From NCBI GenBank assembly GCA_023238725.1, contig CM041531.1:5232354-5296353 (forward strand): a stretch of DNA of 64,000 bases, in the 5' to 3' direction. The translations under genes were made by a program, and so were the position numbers. The stretch comes from Scortum barcoo. Lineage: Eukaryota; Chordata; Actinopteri; Centrarchiformes; Terapontidae. The number at the start of each line of letters is the position of its first letter. Within the stretch, counting starts at the first letter, position 1. The notes below the pieces were generated by a model. The model saw only the letters and a program-made list of their open reading frames with translations. It ran no database searches and was not told the origin of the DNA. Positions 1 to 39,600 of this stretch are shown one piece after another.

Positions 1-27939
<27,939 letters not shown>

Positions 27940-28544
27940 ACGCTCACCTCCATCGACCCCTCGCCCTCCACGTCATCGCTTTAAAGATTTCGAGCTCAGG
28001 AAACCCGTTGGAAGACTGCACTACGGTAACGTTTGGAGGAAACTCTGCAGGTGATCTGATCGAGAAGTTTGTGTCAACAGTCGTCAGCGTCATGTAGCCT
28101 GAAACCAAAAAAAAAAAAAAAAAGTGTTTTACAGACTTCACCAACTGACTGATGATGGAAACACACTCACATGTTCATAAACTTCATCCAGTGTTGTCGA
28201 GTGACGCTCACCTGGTTTCTTCGGCAATCCTGTGAAATATACAGAAATACTGTAGATAAACAGCAGTAGAGGATTTTTTTTTTAATGCAACATTTATATT
28301 GTATAGTCACGCAGTATATGAAGACTAATGTTAGCAATATTTTAACTTGAACTCTATTTATACAAAGTTAGCTTTATTTATTGTAGTGTCGTATCGTGTG
28401 TGTGTGTGTGGGGTCGTCGTCGGCTCGCAGTTTTAAACCAGCGCGACCTGAACGCCCGCGGCTTGACCTGCAGAAGGATTTAGTGTCTGTTGTACACGAT
28501 GACCAAGTTTAGGACATCAAAATCCAAAAAACAAAACAAAAGGA

Positions 28545-28764
28545 GTTTAAATTAGTGCTGCAATCATCAGTCGATATACAGAATCTCAAACTATTTTAAT
28601 AAATCGTTAGAGACGTTATTCAAGAAAGTGAAAAAGCAGCTTCCAGTTTCAGCTTCTCGACGTGATTTCCTGTTTATATCTTTATTAAACCTGAACAAAA
28701 AAGTAAAATACCACTAAGAAATTCTGCAGCAAATCAGTCTTTGCATTGCAGCCCTAATTTAAAT
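28545..28764 (+). mobile_element. MITE with 16-bp terminal inverted repeats
   Basis: AAATTAGTGCTGCAAT at 28549-28564 and, inverted, AAATTAGGGCTGCAAT at 28760-28745 match at 15 of 16 bases. GTTTAAAT on the left and ATTTAAAT on the right (7 of 8) look like an 8-bp target duplication, which fits a hAT-type insertion. The interior resembles the GGGCTGCAACTAACGATT family seen widely in teleosts. It has no coding capacity and lies in the predicted dennd4a 3' UTR. Confidence 0.75.
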
Positions 28765-31101
28765 ATTAAAAAAACACTTTTTGAGCTGCCTTTAATGTGA
28801 GTCGACTATCTGAAGATAAACGTCCGCTGTGCCGCCACAACCAGCTTCAGTAGAGCTTTCACTTCATTTAAATGTTCCCAAACTGTGTTTTTGGTTGGTT
28901 TACAAAGTTAAAATATTTCCTCATCATATGAAGAAAACCTTTTTTTTTTTTAGTTTTCTTCAGTTTGTTAATGAATCAAATCTCAGTGTTACTCTTCATC
29001 ATCTTCGTACTAAACGACTGTTTGGATGAAGGGAAGCTGGTGTCGTTTACATGAATTTATATGGTTTTAAGTTGAGAGATGAATTTAAGGTCGGGAGAAA
29101 AAGCTCACTACAGTACGAACGAACGGTTCTAAATAAACTGAAGCTGCTCTGGAAAAAAAACAAAAAAAACACACCAAATAAGATGCCAGCACGGTCACTT
29201 TTCTGTATTGGCTGTATTGGAGCTTTACAGTTCTTCACAAAAGCCTGTTGCGTTTCTGAAAGGAAAATATAAGATTGTACTCACCGAAAGAAACCGCTCA
29301 CAACGAAGTCCAAAGAAAGATCAGGTGATCAGACAACATCGAGTTCATCTGATTTTTTTTAAACCATTTTATTTGGAGGTGATTCCCTAATTTGTCATAA
29401 TCATTAAAGTTTCTTAAAGTTGATATCTCACCCCATCATTTAAATACACATCCACATCTGTTCATGATCCTGTTTTACACCAGTCTGATTTTACAAACAC
29501 ATATCTGAAGTCGAGTGTTAGTTACAGTATTGAATGACTAAAATCTGTTATGCCGGGTTCAGACTGCACGATGTTCGCCTGTTAAGATGGTCGCTGAGTT
29601 GGATTATTTATAAAAGAGAGAAATTCTTGCTGTGATTTCAATCAGAGACACGACAGACCATAACGTTTGATACCAGCTGTTCTTTCCTCTTTGATTGTTC
29701 CAACATCATTATTCCTCTCTCTCGTCGTCACGTTTACAGTAGAAGAGGACTTTGGTGTTAGCTGTCGTCTACACGAGAAAGCATCGCTGTCATGACAGAT
29801 TCCCATTTTTATTCTGTCGGATCGGGCTATTATCTGGCTGACACTGTGTCGTCTGAACTCATATCAGTTTTAAAAAAGTACAAACTCCAGCCACAGTGCT
29901 GATGAGCCGGAATTATTTTTATAGTTTTGAAGCTGAACGTGGCTTCTGTGATTTCCTTAAGTTGCATTATTCAGATTTTGATTGTCATCGCCTTTTTTTT
30001 TTTTTTTTTTACTATCAGCCATTGTATAAAGAGAAAATGTTTAAAAAGCCCCCATCACACATCTTGTTTCAGTGTCTGCTGTATGAAAGTGAGACGTCCC
30101 ACCACATCAAATTAAAACTAAAAAGGGATTCTCTCTCAGTGCCCACAGGAAATACTAACGACGCAGAAACAGATGGTAACGTTTGCCGTTAGAGCCACAT
30201 CGAGAGACTCCTCCTGCACACAAATACAGAAAGCTGCATAAATTTTTTGTTTGTTTTGTCCAAACTGTTAAAGCAGTTTAACAGAAAAACACAAAATGCA
30301 GAGTCAGTGAACACTATAAGTTCATATTCAGTTAAAATGTTCTGAGGGGATCGACAGCTGTTCAAAGTGATATATTAACAGTTTTATGTCACATGCACGA
30401 ATGTAAAAGTACGGAAAGTAAATCAGGACTTTTATGTTGAAAATGCAAAACAAAGGCCTGCAGAGAACTGTAAGTGTGTAATACTGAAGTTTGTGATTGT
30501 GCTGAGAGATTTTCTTTCTGGGTACAAAAATCGTACACGTTTCACACGTCTGCATTTTTAAAGCTGAAGTTCTGATTTCATTTCCATGAAAATGTTGGAA
30601 GACTAACATGTTTGAGGACTGAGATTCAAAAATGTGACCACATGGATAGAACTGGATTTTGTCAGGAGAAAACTTGTCCATTTCCATGTGTGTCAATCAA
30701 AAGTGATGACCGACAAACTGACACGATGGTCGAAGGAGGACCCCTCGAGTCTGAACTCATGAAGGTCTCATGACTGTCGACCACGTGTGCGATCTGTGGC
30801 AGCGGAAACAAATACTGGAAAAGTCAGCAAGTTGCACTTTTGTCCCTGAAACGTGAACTGGACTTCGATGTCAGCAGCTGAAAAAATAAATAAATAAAAT
30901 CAGCTGCCAATTCATCTGTGGATTTTTGTCGTGTTAAAAAGTTGTACAGATGAATGATTTTGCAGAATCTGGGGCCATGTACATTTCAACTCGCCCTTTG
31001 TAGAAATCACATTTTATAACAGTTTATTCACATGTGCAGAGTCCTTTTTAGATGTGGTGAAGGTTCTGTACAGCGACCAGATCTGCAGGACTGCAACTGT
31101 A

Positions 31102-31107
31102 AATAAA
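31102..31107 (+). terminator. dennd4a: candidate polyadenylation signal of dennd4a
   Basis: AATAAA inside GTAAATAAAATCACTTACAA, followed within 40 bases by TCTGTTGTCTTTTTG, a plausible downstream GU/U-rich element. Confidence 0.5.
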
Positions 31108-31130
31108 ATCACTTACAATCCCATTTCATC

Positions 31131-33410
31131 TTCTGTTGTCTTTTTGAATACCAGTGTGTTATTTTTGATGAAATCTGAGCAAATATTCATTACATAAGTT
31201 TGATGATCCTCTGACTTATGTCTTACTGGAGGTGCTGCGATTTTACACCTCAACACAACAGTCACGCTAAACGTTTATTATGAGTGGGCACTTCTTTTTA
31301 TATCCTGCATATGTAAAAGGAGCTCCAAACACAAGTTTTCTTATTATTCTGTTGATTAAAATTAATTCTGCAAAGGCAGTGAATATGACCGCTGGAAACA
31401 CTGGATATAAACATACAAAATACAGATTTTAAAGTATTAAATATGATTTTTACAGTCAACATGTTTGTGTGTTTTGGTGACCGTATCTGTACGTCATTAA
31501 AATCAATTCCTTTTGACGGACTAGTGAAGCCTTTCAATGGAAGAAACATGACCCATTTTCTGTTCAGTTTGTCTTAATTTTTTCATCCATCCAGATTTTT
31601 ATTTTCTAATGTAAATGAGTCTCATCTTCACTCTGTTTTCCCAAATAATTCTGCACACACAGCTCCAGTTCACTGTTAAAAAAATAATTTATTGCAGCAT
31701 GGAATTTTAATCTGAAATATTGATAGATTTCCTATCAATAATACATAGTTTGCATCCACTTCAATCCAACGAGAGCGTTTAACAAGACGGTAACATCTGA
31801 CAACGTGATGCCTGTCAGGTTTTTCTCACAGCTAAGACAGTCTGATACACGTTTACCCAACACACACAAACACTGTTTTCTCTCCACCACACTTATGTTG
31901 ACAAAATGAAATCGCTTCACACAAAAACTTTTTATACACTGAACATGAACACTAGTTTGGTTGAATACAGAGTTAAGTTTTAGGAATACTGTTCAGAAAA
32001 TACTGAACATAAAAAAAAAAACAAAAAAAAAACTGAAGTTGCATCCAGTAGTTTTGAATTGCTGCACAGTGAATCTGAACCTTCACTGTTATAATGGAAA
32101 TACTTTATTTAATTAACCTATTAAAGTCACCTCAGGTCCCATAAGCATTATGTTCACAAAGTTAAAATGGAAAACTCCACCCCAAAACACTGCACATCAT
32201 TTACTAAAGCAGTCAGTGGCGATGTGTCCTGTGTTTTCAGTTGTGTACGGTTTTATTTTTGCTGTAGATAACTGAGCAGTCACAGATCATGTGGTGTCCT
32301 ATCCGGATACTTCCAGCAGCTACAGAAGAGTCTTAAAACAGAAAATGTTTTCAGCTATCTAAAAAACGTGTGATTTGGTGTCAGTTGCACCAAAGTTAAA
32401 GAGTTATTATAAAAAAGGTGTAAGGACCAATTGCTACACTCACAGGTGCAGGAAAATAAAATAAAATAAAATAAAAGCTAAAAATGCATTGCAGGTACAA
32501 TTCAATGTTATTTTTTGTGCTCTACACTAATCAGAGATTCTTGTTGGAATGTGATGTTAATACAGATTATTATTTTTTTCAACAAAATCACATAATGTGT
32601 GTAAAAACAGATTTTTTTTGGGTAAAGATTATCTTCAATTCAGCTGAACTTAGCTTTCAAATCTTTGACATAACAGGCAAAACTGAGGCGTAAAGCACAT
32701 GTTGACACCCCACAGTGGTTTTGTAATTGGTTGCTTTTGTACATGTGCAGATTGTGAGATTTTGAGACAATTCTGGTGTTTTACTTCTTTCATTTTAAAT
32801 GTCAGATTAAAACAACTCCTGTGGTGATTTAACCAACATCTTTGTACACAGAAAGCAATTCAGGCTTTGTCTCGACGGATTGCAGAAATGGATTCTGGGG
32901 AAATGTAGAAAACCAATTACTGAAGTAAAGGATAGTTTCGCACACCAGGGTTGTGCACAAAATAACTTGTTCACTACTTATTATATCTAACATTCGTGCC
33001 TATAAAATGCGGCACTTTTGCAAGAAAAAGCTCACATTTTATTCAGTTATCTCGATTTTTGAGGGCACTATAAAATGGATAAATTTCACACAATTCAGAC
33101 ATAAATAAAATGGAAATGGGACGGGTGGTTGTAGACTACAATGAATAGGAAGTGATTTATCACATTTATCACAGTAGCTGCTGGAAAACATCACAGACTA
33201 ATAGTGTAAAACTATGCTGAGGGTAGATTTTTCCTTTAACTTCTCTGCTCGTTTAGTTATGTGTTTCTATCACGTGTCTACTGTGCGTCAGGTCAGTCCT
33301 TTGACATCAGGCTTGGTTATTCTATCTAACGTATCCTACGTAAAGTATTGATCCTGTCTGGACGTACTAAAACCAAGTGCAGCCAGGCTGTTCGCTCTCT
33401 GCCCGTCAGC
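31131..33410. other. convergent intergenic / slc24a1 3' UTR region
   Basis: dennd4a and slc24a1 meet tail to tail here. On the minus strand AATAAA occurs near 33037, 32246, 32104, 31688 and 31273, any of which could end slc24a1. Nearly half is the element at 32161-33240. No coding similarity on either strand. Confidence 0.55.
32161..33240. mobile_element. candidate 1.08-kb element with inverted ends
   Basis: The left end is GTTAAAATGGAAAACTCCAC; the right end read in reverse (33240 downwards) is GTTAAAGGAAAAATCTACCC. Aligned with small gaps they share GTTAAA…GGAAAA…CT/C-ACC. No transposase frame is seen. A pair of separate inverted copies of a small repeat is an alternative. Confidence 0.45.
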
Positions 33411-33660
33411 TCAGATGGAGACGGGGCAGGTGAGGATGCGATCCTCCAGCAGGACGCTGAGGACGAGGAACACAAAGTACAGTACGAACATGGTGAGGCC
33501 CAACATTCGGCTCATCCTCCAGCGACAGGCGGCGATGGAGATGATGACGAAGAGGAGCATGAGGAAGAGCAGCACGATGGCGCAGAACAGGCCGTTGGAG
33601 CTGACGGTTACCGGGTCGCCGTTGTGTAACAGAGTGTAAATGAGCCATGGGACCGGCAGA
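33411..33660 (-). CDS. slc24a1: slc24a1 last coding exon
   Basis: Residues about 703-785. Reads LPVPWLIYTLLHNGDPVTVS, then NGLFCAIVLLFLMLLFVIIS (membrane span), CRWRMSRMLGLTMFVLYFVF (last span) and LEDRILTCPVSI, with stop TGA at 33413-33411. Confidence 0.96.
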
Positions 33661-36600
33661 CTAAAACCAGAGAGGACAGACGTGTTTCTGTCAGATTTAC
33701 AGTTCATATACTTTACTAAGCTAATCAATATTTATTCAAGTAAGGTACTTAAGCACAGTCCTGATGTACTTGTACTTTACTTGAGTTATTCTATTTTAAG
33801 CTACACTATACTTCTACTCCACTACATTTATTTAGTAATAGAATTATACTGTTCGGATTACAATTTTACTTAAACATGACACTGATAAAATACAGCACAT
33901 AATAAAAAGTTGAAAAACTGGTTGTCACATTTTACATGCTTCTAGTATATTTTGTTAATATCTTTGCTTCAGTCGATTGACATTTTGAATGCAGGGCTTT
34001 TACTTACACTGTTCATATCTGAGTACTTTTTCCCTACCTATTTAGACAAAATAGCTCAATAAAAGTCCTGAAAACATCTCTAAGCAGAACTTCAGCCATT
34101 TTCAGGCTGTTCTTAACGGTTGAATTTAAGATGCTAGACTTTTTACATGCATATAAAACACGAAAATATATATTGTGACAGTTTGCTTATTATTTTTTTT
34201 ATTTGTTTTTAGGGTGTGCCAGCCAGGTCTCTCTCCTAGCATTTAAGATTTTTTTGTTTTCTTCAAACATATCACAAAGGGAGCACACCATAAAAATGAA
34301 CCCCCACACACACACACATTGAATGACTTAATTAACCAGAAATAACAACAATAATAATACAAAAAACAACCACACCAACACAAATCTTTGTTCAACGAAA
34401 CTGATCATATATTTTCAATAAACCAACAAAGCCCCACAGTCCCAAAGTAATAAGTGATTCAACTCAAAAATCCGGTACGGGTTTTCCTCACGCCCGGTAA
34501 AAACTCCATCGGGAATGGAAAAAAAAAAAAAAATTCTCAAATGAATTGAGATAAGTTATTTAAAGAAATATGAAGAAAGAAAAAAACTCTAGTTTATGAC
34601 GAGTCAGTCAGTCAGTTATCCAGGAAGTCCAGTCCGGGTTTTTATTATTATGGCGGTGGTAACGTTACCGGTTCCTGAACGGTGGATGGTGGTGATCCGG
34701 ACGGTGATCGGCGGATGATGCAAAAAAACGAGGGATTTACGGCCTCACTTTTTCATTTACCGCGCGTTTTCCCCGATTTTTTGAGCGTTGTTTCTCTCTC
34801 TCTCTCTCTCTCTCTATACTACCCCCATGTACTGACTGACTCCCTGAATGAATGAACGAGAAAAAAAAACATTGTGTCGCGAGCCGCGAAAGCCAATCAG
34901 AGAGTTCTGGGCGTATGTTCCCAGACAGGTGGTGCAATCAGGATTGTCACAATATGATTTATTATTTTTATGCAGATGATACGCAACTGTATCTGGTGGT
35001 TTAACCAAAAGGCTCACAATCTTGATGCCATATTTGACTTTGTGTTGGATTTTGAGGTGAAAATAAATAATGTGGTTCAGAAATGTGCTCCCAAATTACA
35101 AAATACAGTACATTCAAAATCCTAAAGTCATCTTCACTTTACAGCTGGTATAGAAAAGGGTTATTTTCTGATCACTCACCCTACAGTGATATCGAAGATG
35201 TTACTGCCCACTGAGCTGGACACGGCCATGTCCCCCAGACCTTTCCGGGCCACGATCACACTGGTGATCAGGTCGGGGATGGACGTCCCGGCCGCCAGGA
35301 TGGTCAGGCCCATTATCTCCTCTGAGATGCCCACAGTCTCACCAATCTGGAAACGAAAAACAATAATGAAAACAGGTATCAGTTTGATCGAGGACGAGTC
35401 GCTGCCTAACGTCTGAAACACAAAACAGTTTTGTTTGGATTTGTTAGTAATGTGAGTTTGCCTGAAAAACAACAAAAACCTAAAGAAAGTCCTCCGTTGG
35501 GAAACCACAACATGTTGTTTTTACACTTGTACAGATATAACAAATAAGATATAACATTGATTAGTAAGCTTTAAAGATGCTGGAAAAAAAGCACATAAAG
35601 AAAATGTTGTAGGCCGCTAGTAGTGTCTTTTAAAGTAAGTGCATGACTATACGACTGGTAAAATTACCACAATATTCAACAAAACTTTGAGCCTGACTTC
35701 TGATGCTTATATTACCACTCAACATTACAATTCACTTCACACAGAGCTCTGTACTGAGAGAGATGGAGATGAAATGTTTGTCAGTCCTCGTCAAACACTA
35801 TAGATGTGAATAAAGAACAAACTGTTTAAAGTCACAGTAATCCTTCATATTATTTCAGGTGTATTTACCCTTCTCTGTACCAAACAACAGTGCCACGGTG
35901 GATGTAAAGTCCTGTAAATATGAATTGTTTGAGGTGTAAACCAACCTGATGAGCCCACCACACCATCAGGTAGGAGAAAACTCCGATCCACATGATGGAT
36001 CCTAAAAACGTCACGACAAAGTACCTCCTAGACGGCTAGAAAATACAAAAGACATGATTGAAACATCTGGAAACAGAGATTTGGATGCAGATGAATGAAT
36101 GGAGCTCTTTAGTAAAAGTGATCTGTATGAACATTTGGTCATACTTTTAGCTTTCTTTTGGTGCATCAGCTCTAACACACAACTTCTGTAATTTGAGAAA
36201 ATACAGAGGCTGAACTCTTGAAAATACAAAAATCTGTTATTTCATGACGAAACATCTGCCAATCAATGAGTGAGGGTCTCTTTGTAAACTGAACATTCAT
36301 TAGCCACATCTTTATTTCAAAATGTGAAATATAAACAGACACAAGAGTGTGGAGATTTTTCAGAGGGTCTCTGATGTTAAATAAATAAAATAAATTAAGT
36401 CGGGTTGTCTAGAAAGTCGAAAGTTGACTTTTCATGGCCTCAAAAAAACAGCCCGTTTTGATCTTAGTGACGATTCATTTTCCAGCTGATCCAAAGAGGG
36501 TTTAAATGATTATTTACTTTACTTATTCAGCTTAAGCTTACTCTGTGGAGTTTATGAAAAGTCTCAATTTAATACTGATGCTCTAATGTGATTTAGATAA

Positions 36601-39600
36601 GCAAACAAGACCAACCGTGAGAATATTTTCCACTTCTATTAGTTTGTAATAGTTATTCTTAGTGCCTGCCACAGGTCAGATTTTTCTGCGACATCATACT
36701 AAACACTACTAGGGTTTTCTCTGGATTAATTCAAGTTTCTTCGGCCGCTAAACAAAGGTTCATCTCTTTGCAGTGAGGAGTGAATCGAAGGGAACATGTG
36801 ACCCAACGTTAGGTGAAACATTACCACCTTTGACCACAGGGGCTGCCAGAATCGACACAAAATGAAGAGATCCAACACTACACACACAGGAACACTTCAT
36901 CCTTTAGTTTAAGATGTAATGGAGTAAAATAAAGATGCATAACATGGAAATACTCAAATAAAGCACCTTAAATTTGTACTTAAGGACAGCATTTGGTTAA
37001 GAGTACTTATTCCCTTCACTGGCGTTCATGAAGGCGTTGTGTACTCACCAGGTTGCGGACGTCCGGCAGCGTGATCCACAGCGGGAACACGATGGGCAGC
37101 AGGAACAGGTACGTGGCCTGCTTGCGTCTAGTTTCAGGCCACTCTAAAGACAACGGCTCATTTTCCTCCTCCTCCTCTTCTTCCTTTTCCTCTTCATCCT
37201 TTCCATCCTCATCATCATCGTCGTCGTCATCATCTTCACTCTCACTGGGGTCGCTACTTTCCTCGCCACCGCTACCGTCCTCACCGCCACCCTTTGAGGC
37301 CTCTGGGCCCCCCGCTGCCGCCTGCAGGAGAGTCAGACAAGTGTGTTGTGCAAATGAAAGATGGCAGAAAGGCTTCTTCATATTTTGGATTTAACTGATG
37401 TGTTTGTTCGATGAGCATCAGCTGTTTTTCTTTATTGTTCCTCTGTTTTGTACTCTACATTTTAAGATAATCCTTTATTAATCCCAGAGGTGAAACTCAG
37501 GTGCTGCAGCTACAACTACAGATAAAGAGAGATAATAAAACTCTAAGAAAAAAAAAGAAAAACAAACAATGGTAACATTTAAACATTTAGCTGTATCTTC
37601 AAAATGGGAATTTTGAGCCTGTAAATGTATTCTATAAAATGTTTCATTTGGATGTTTGCCATCCAAGCACCTGATTCACCTGAGGACCCTGTTTCTATAA
37701 AAGAAATTAAAAGAATAGAAATAAAAATACAAACTACATCAGATAAATTAAACTTCAAAATTAAAGTAAAAAAATTTCAATACAGGTAAGAATAGTGGCA
37801 CCAAAGTCAGCAAAGTATACATGAGAAAAGTAAAGTATATGTAGTGATGATAATTATAATAAACATGTACTATAGGAGAAAACAGAACAATATATAATAT
37901 GTGATGCAATGACTCTTTTATATATAGTATTTTACAGCAATAAAACATAATATATCAGTGTGAGTATAGTATTGCATTATTTATTTAAAAAAATATAGTA
38001 AATAGAACAAGTATACAACAAAATATAATAAGTACTTACTAATACTACTAATACTAATGTCTTAGGTGCAGTTGAATGAAGGTTGCAAACCTCAATCTTT
38101 AACTCAGACTCTCAGCACAGAGAAAACTTACAGGAAAAGCACAATAATTAATGTCAATGACAGCTCATTTCCAGGAATTACTGCAAACTTTAGTTTCACT
38201 CCACATTTTCACCCCTTGTTCAAGCAACCACACATCTTTATATCTGTTAAAATATTCTGTCTCCGTGCTGGTGATTCTACTTAAAATGCACTTTAGGTTG
38301 GTGAGTGCACTTAAGCTGACCCCAATCTGAGAGTCTGATTGAAAGGCTGAACTTTTCTCAGAGAAGGAAACACGAATCAGAGCAGCTTTCGTCGAGCAGT
38401 CATGTAGAAGCATAAAAATCAGCGGTTAGAGTCGGGGCTCGGTTTAGGAGGCAGTTTGTGATGGACTCTTATGATCTTTATGATTATACTGAAGAATGCT
38501 TCCTCTCAAATTTATCAACACGACATGTTTTCTATACTTCAAATTGACAAGAGCAGCTTGTTTTTTGGCAGAATGTTCCCTGTTAAAAAAAGATAAGATT
38601 TAAAAGTTGTCAGCAGAAGTCTCAACATTAACTCTGCTTCAGATGTTCAGCATCTTATTTCGAGTTGTAATTTAGAAATCAGAAGAATACAGATGTTGGG
38701 CCATTTGTGCATTTGTGTATTCAGATGCTTTACTTAAAAAAAGTACTAATACCACACTGTGAAAATGTTACTCAAGTAAAAATGTGTGTATAATCAAGAA
38801 AATGTACTTTAAGTATTAAACATACTCAGCAGAAAAATGACCCTTGTCTCTGTTGTACTACAGTATTATAATATATAGTAAGAGGAAATATTTAGAAACT
38901 GGAAACATCAAATGCTTTTACATATAAAATTAAATAATTATTAAACTTGACTTGGTTGATTTCCTGATTATCGGCTGGTAGAGTAAGATTAGCAATTGAC
39001 ATGAAAAAGAAAAGATGCAGTATGCAAGTAGCTTAAATTCACACTTTAGTGTAGTACTTGAGTAAATGTACTTAGTTACATTGCACCACTGGTTTTGTAA
39101 CACAGTACATGGAAATATGAAAGCATGTTTAGTTTATAACATGTAATTAAAGGGTCATTTAGCCACAATGGAGACTAGATTTTTGAATCAGAGGATCATG
39201 TAGATTTTTGAGAGTCATTTCTAAGTTGACGGCTTGGTTTTAAATATTTCTACGTATTTCAGAGTGGGTTGAAATCACGCTCATGTACCTTTGGCTCTTC
39301 GAGCTGATCGGCCGTCTTCTCGCTCGTCTCTTCTGTCTTTTGAGGCTGAGATGTGGACGGTTCGTCTGCAGCGCCCCCTGCTGCACCACCTGAAGGGGCA
39401 GCAGCTGCACCAGCCGGCTCAGGGTTTATCTTGTGATCAGCATCTGGAGAGAGATGAAAACAAAGAATGACAGGTATTTACACACAGGTGACAAATGAAA
39501 GGAAAAACCTGGTGCAGTGCTCGGTACAGTTGAGTTGAGTAAAAAAGGTGCTGAGCAGGAACTGATTATTCTGATTTTATATCAAGATGGCAAGAGTTCA

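Larger units (their letters stand above)
27940..31130 (+). other. dennd4a: dennd4a 3' UTR (predicted)
   Basis: No coding similarity follows the stop. The best polyadenylation signal is AATAAA at 31102-31107, about 3.2 kb downstream and followed by a GT/T-rich stretch. Earlier AATAAA sites (near 29130 and 30887) could give shorter forms. A GT microsatellite (28395-28410), the MITE at 28545-28764 and poly-T runs lie inside. The end is inferred, not proven. Confidence 0.5.
37322..39288 (-). other. slc24a1: slc24a1 intron with repeats
   Basis: A 2-kb AT-rich intron. Besides the retrotransposon tail at 37471-37790 it holds the repeat copy at 38720-39105. No exon is supported. Confidence 0.6.
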
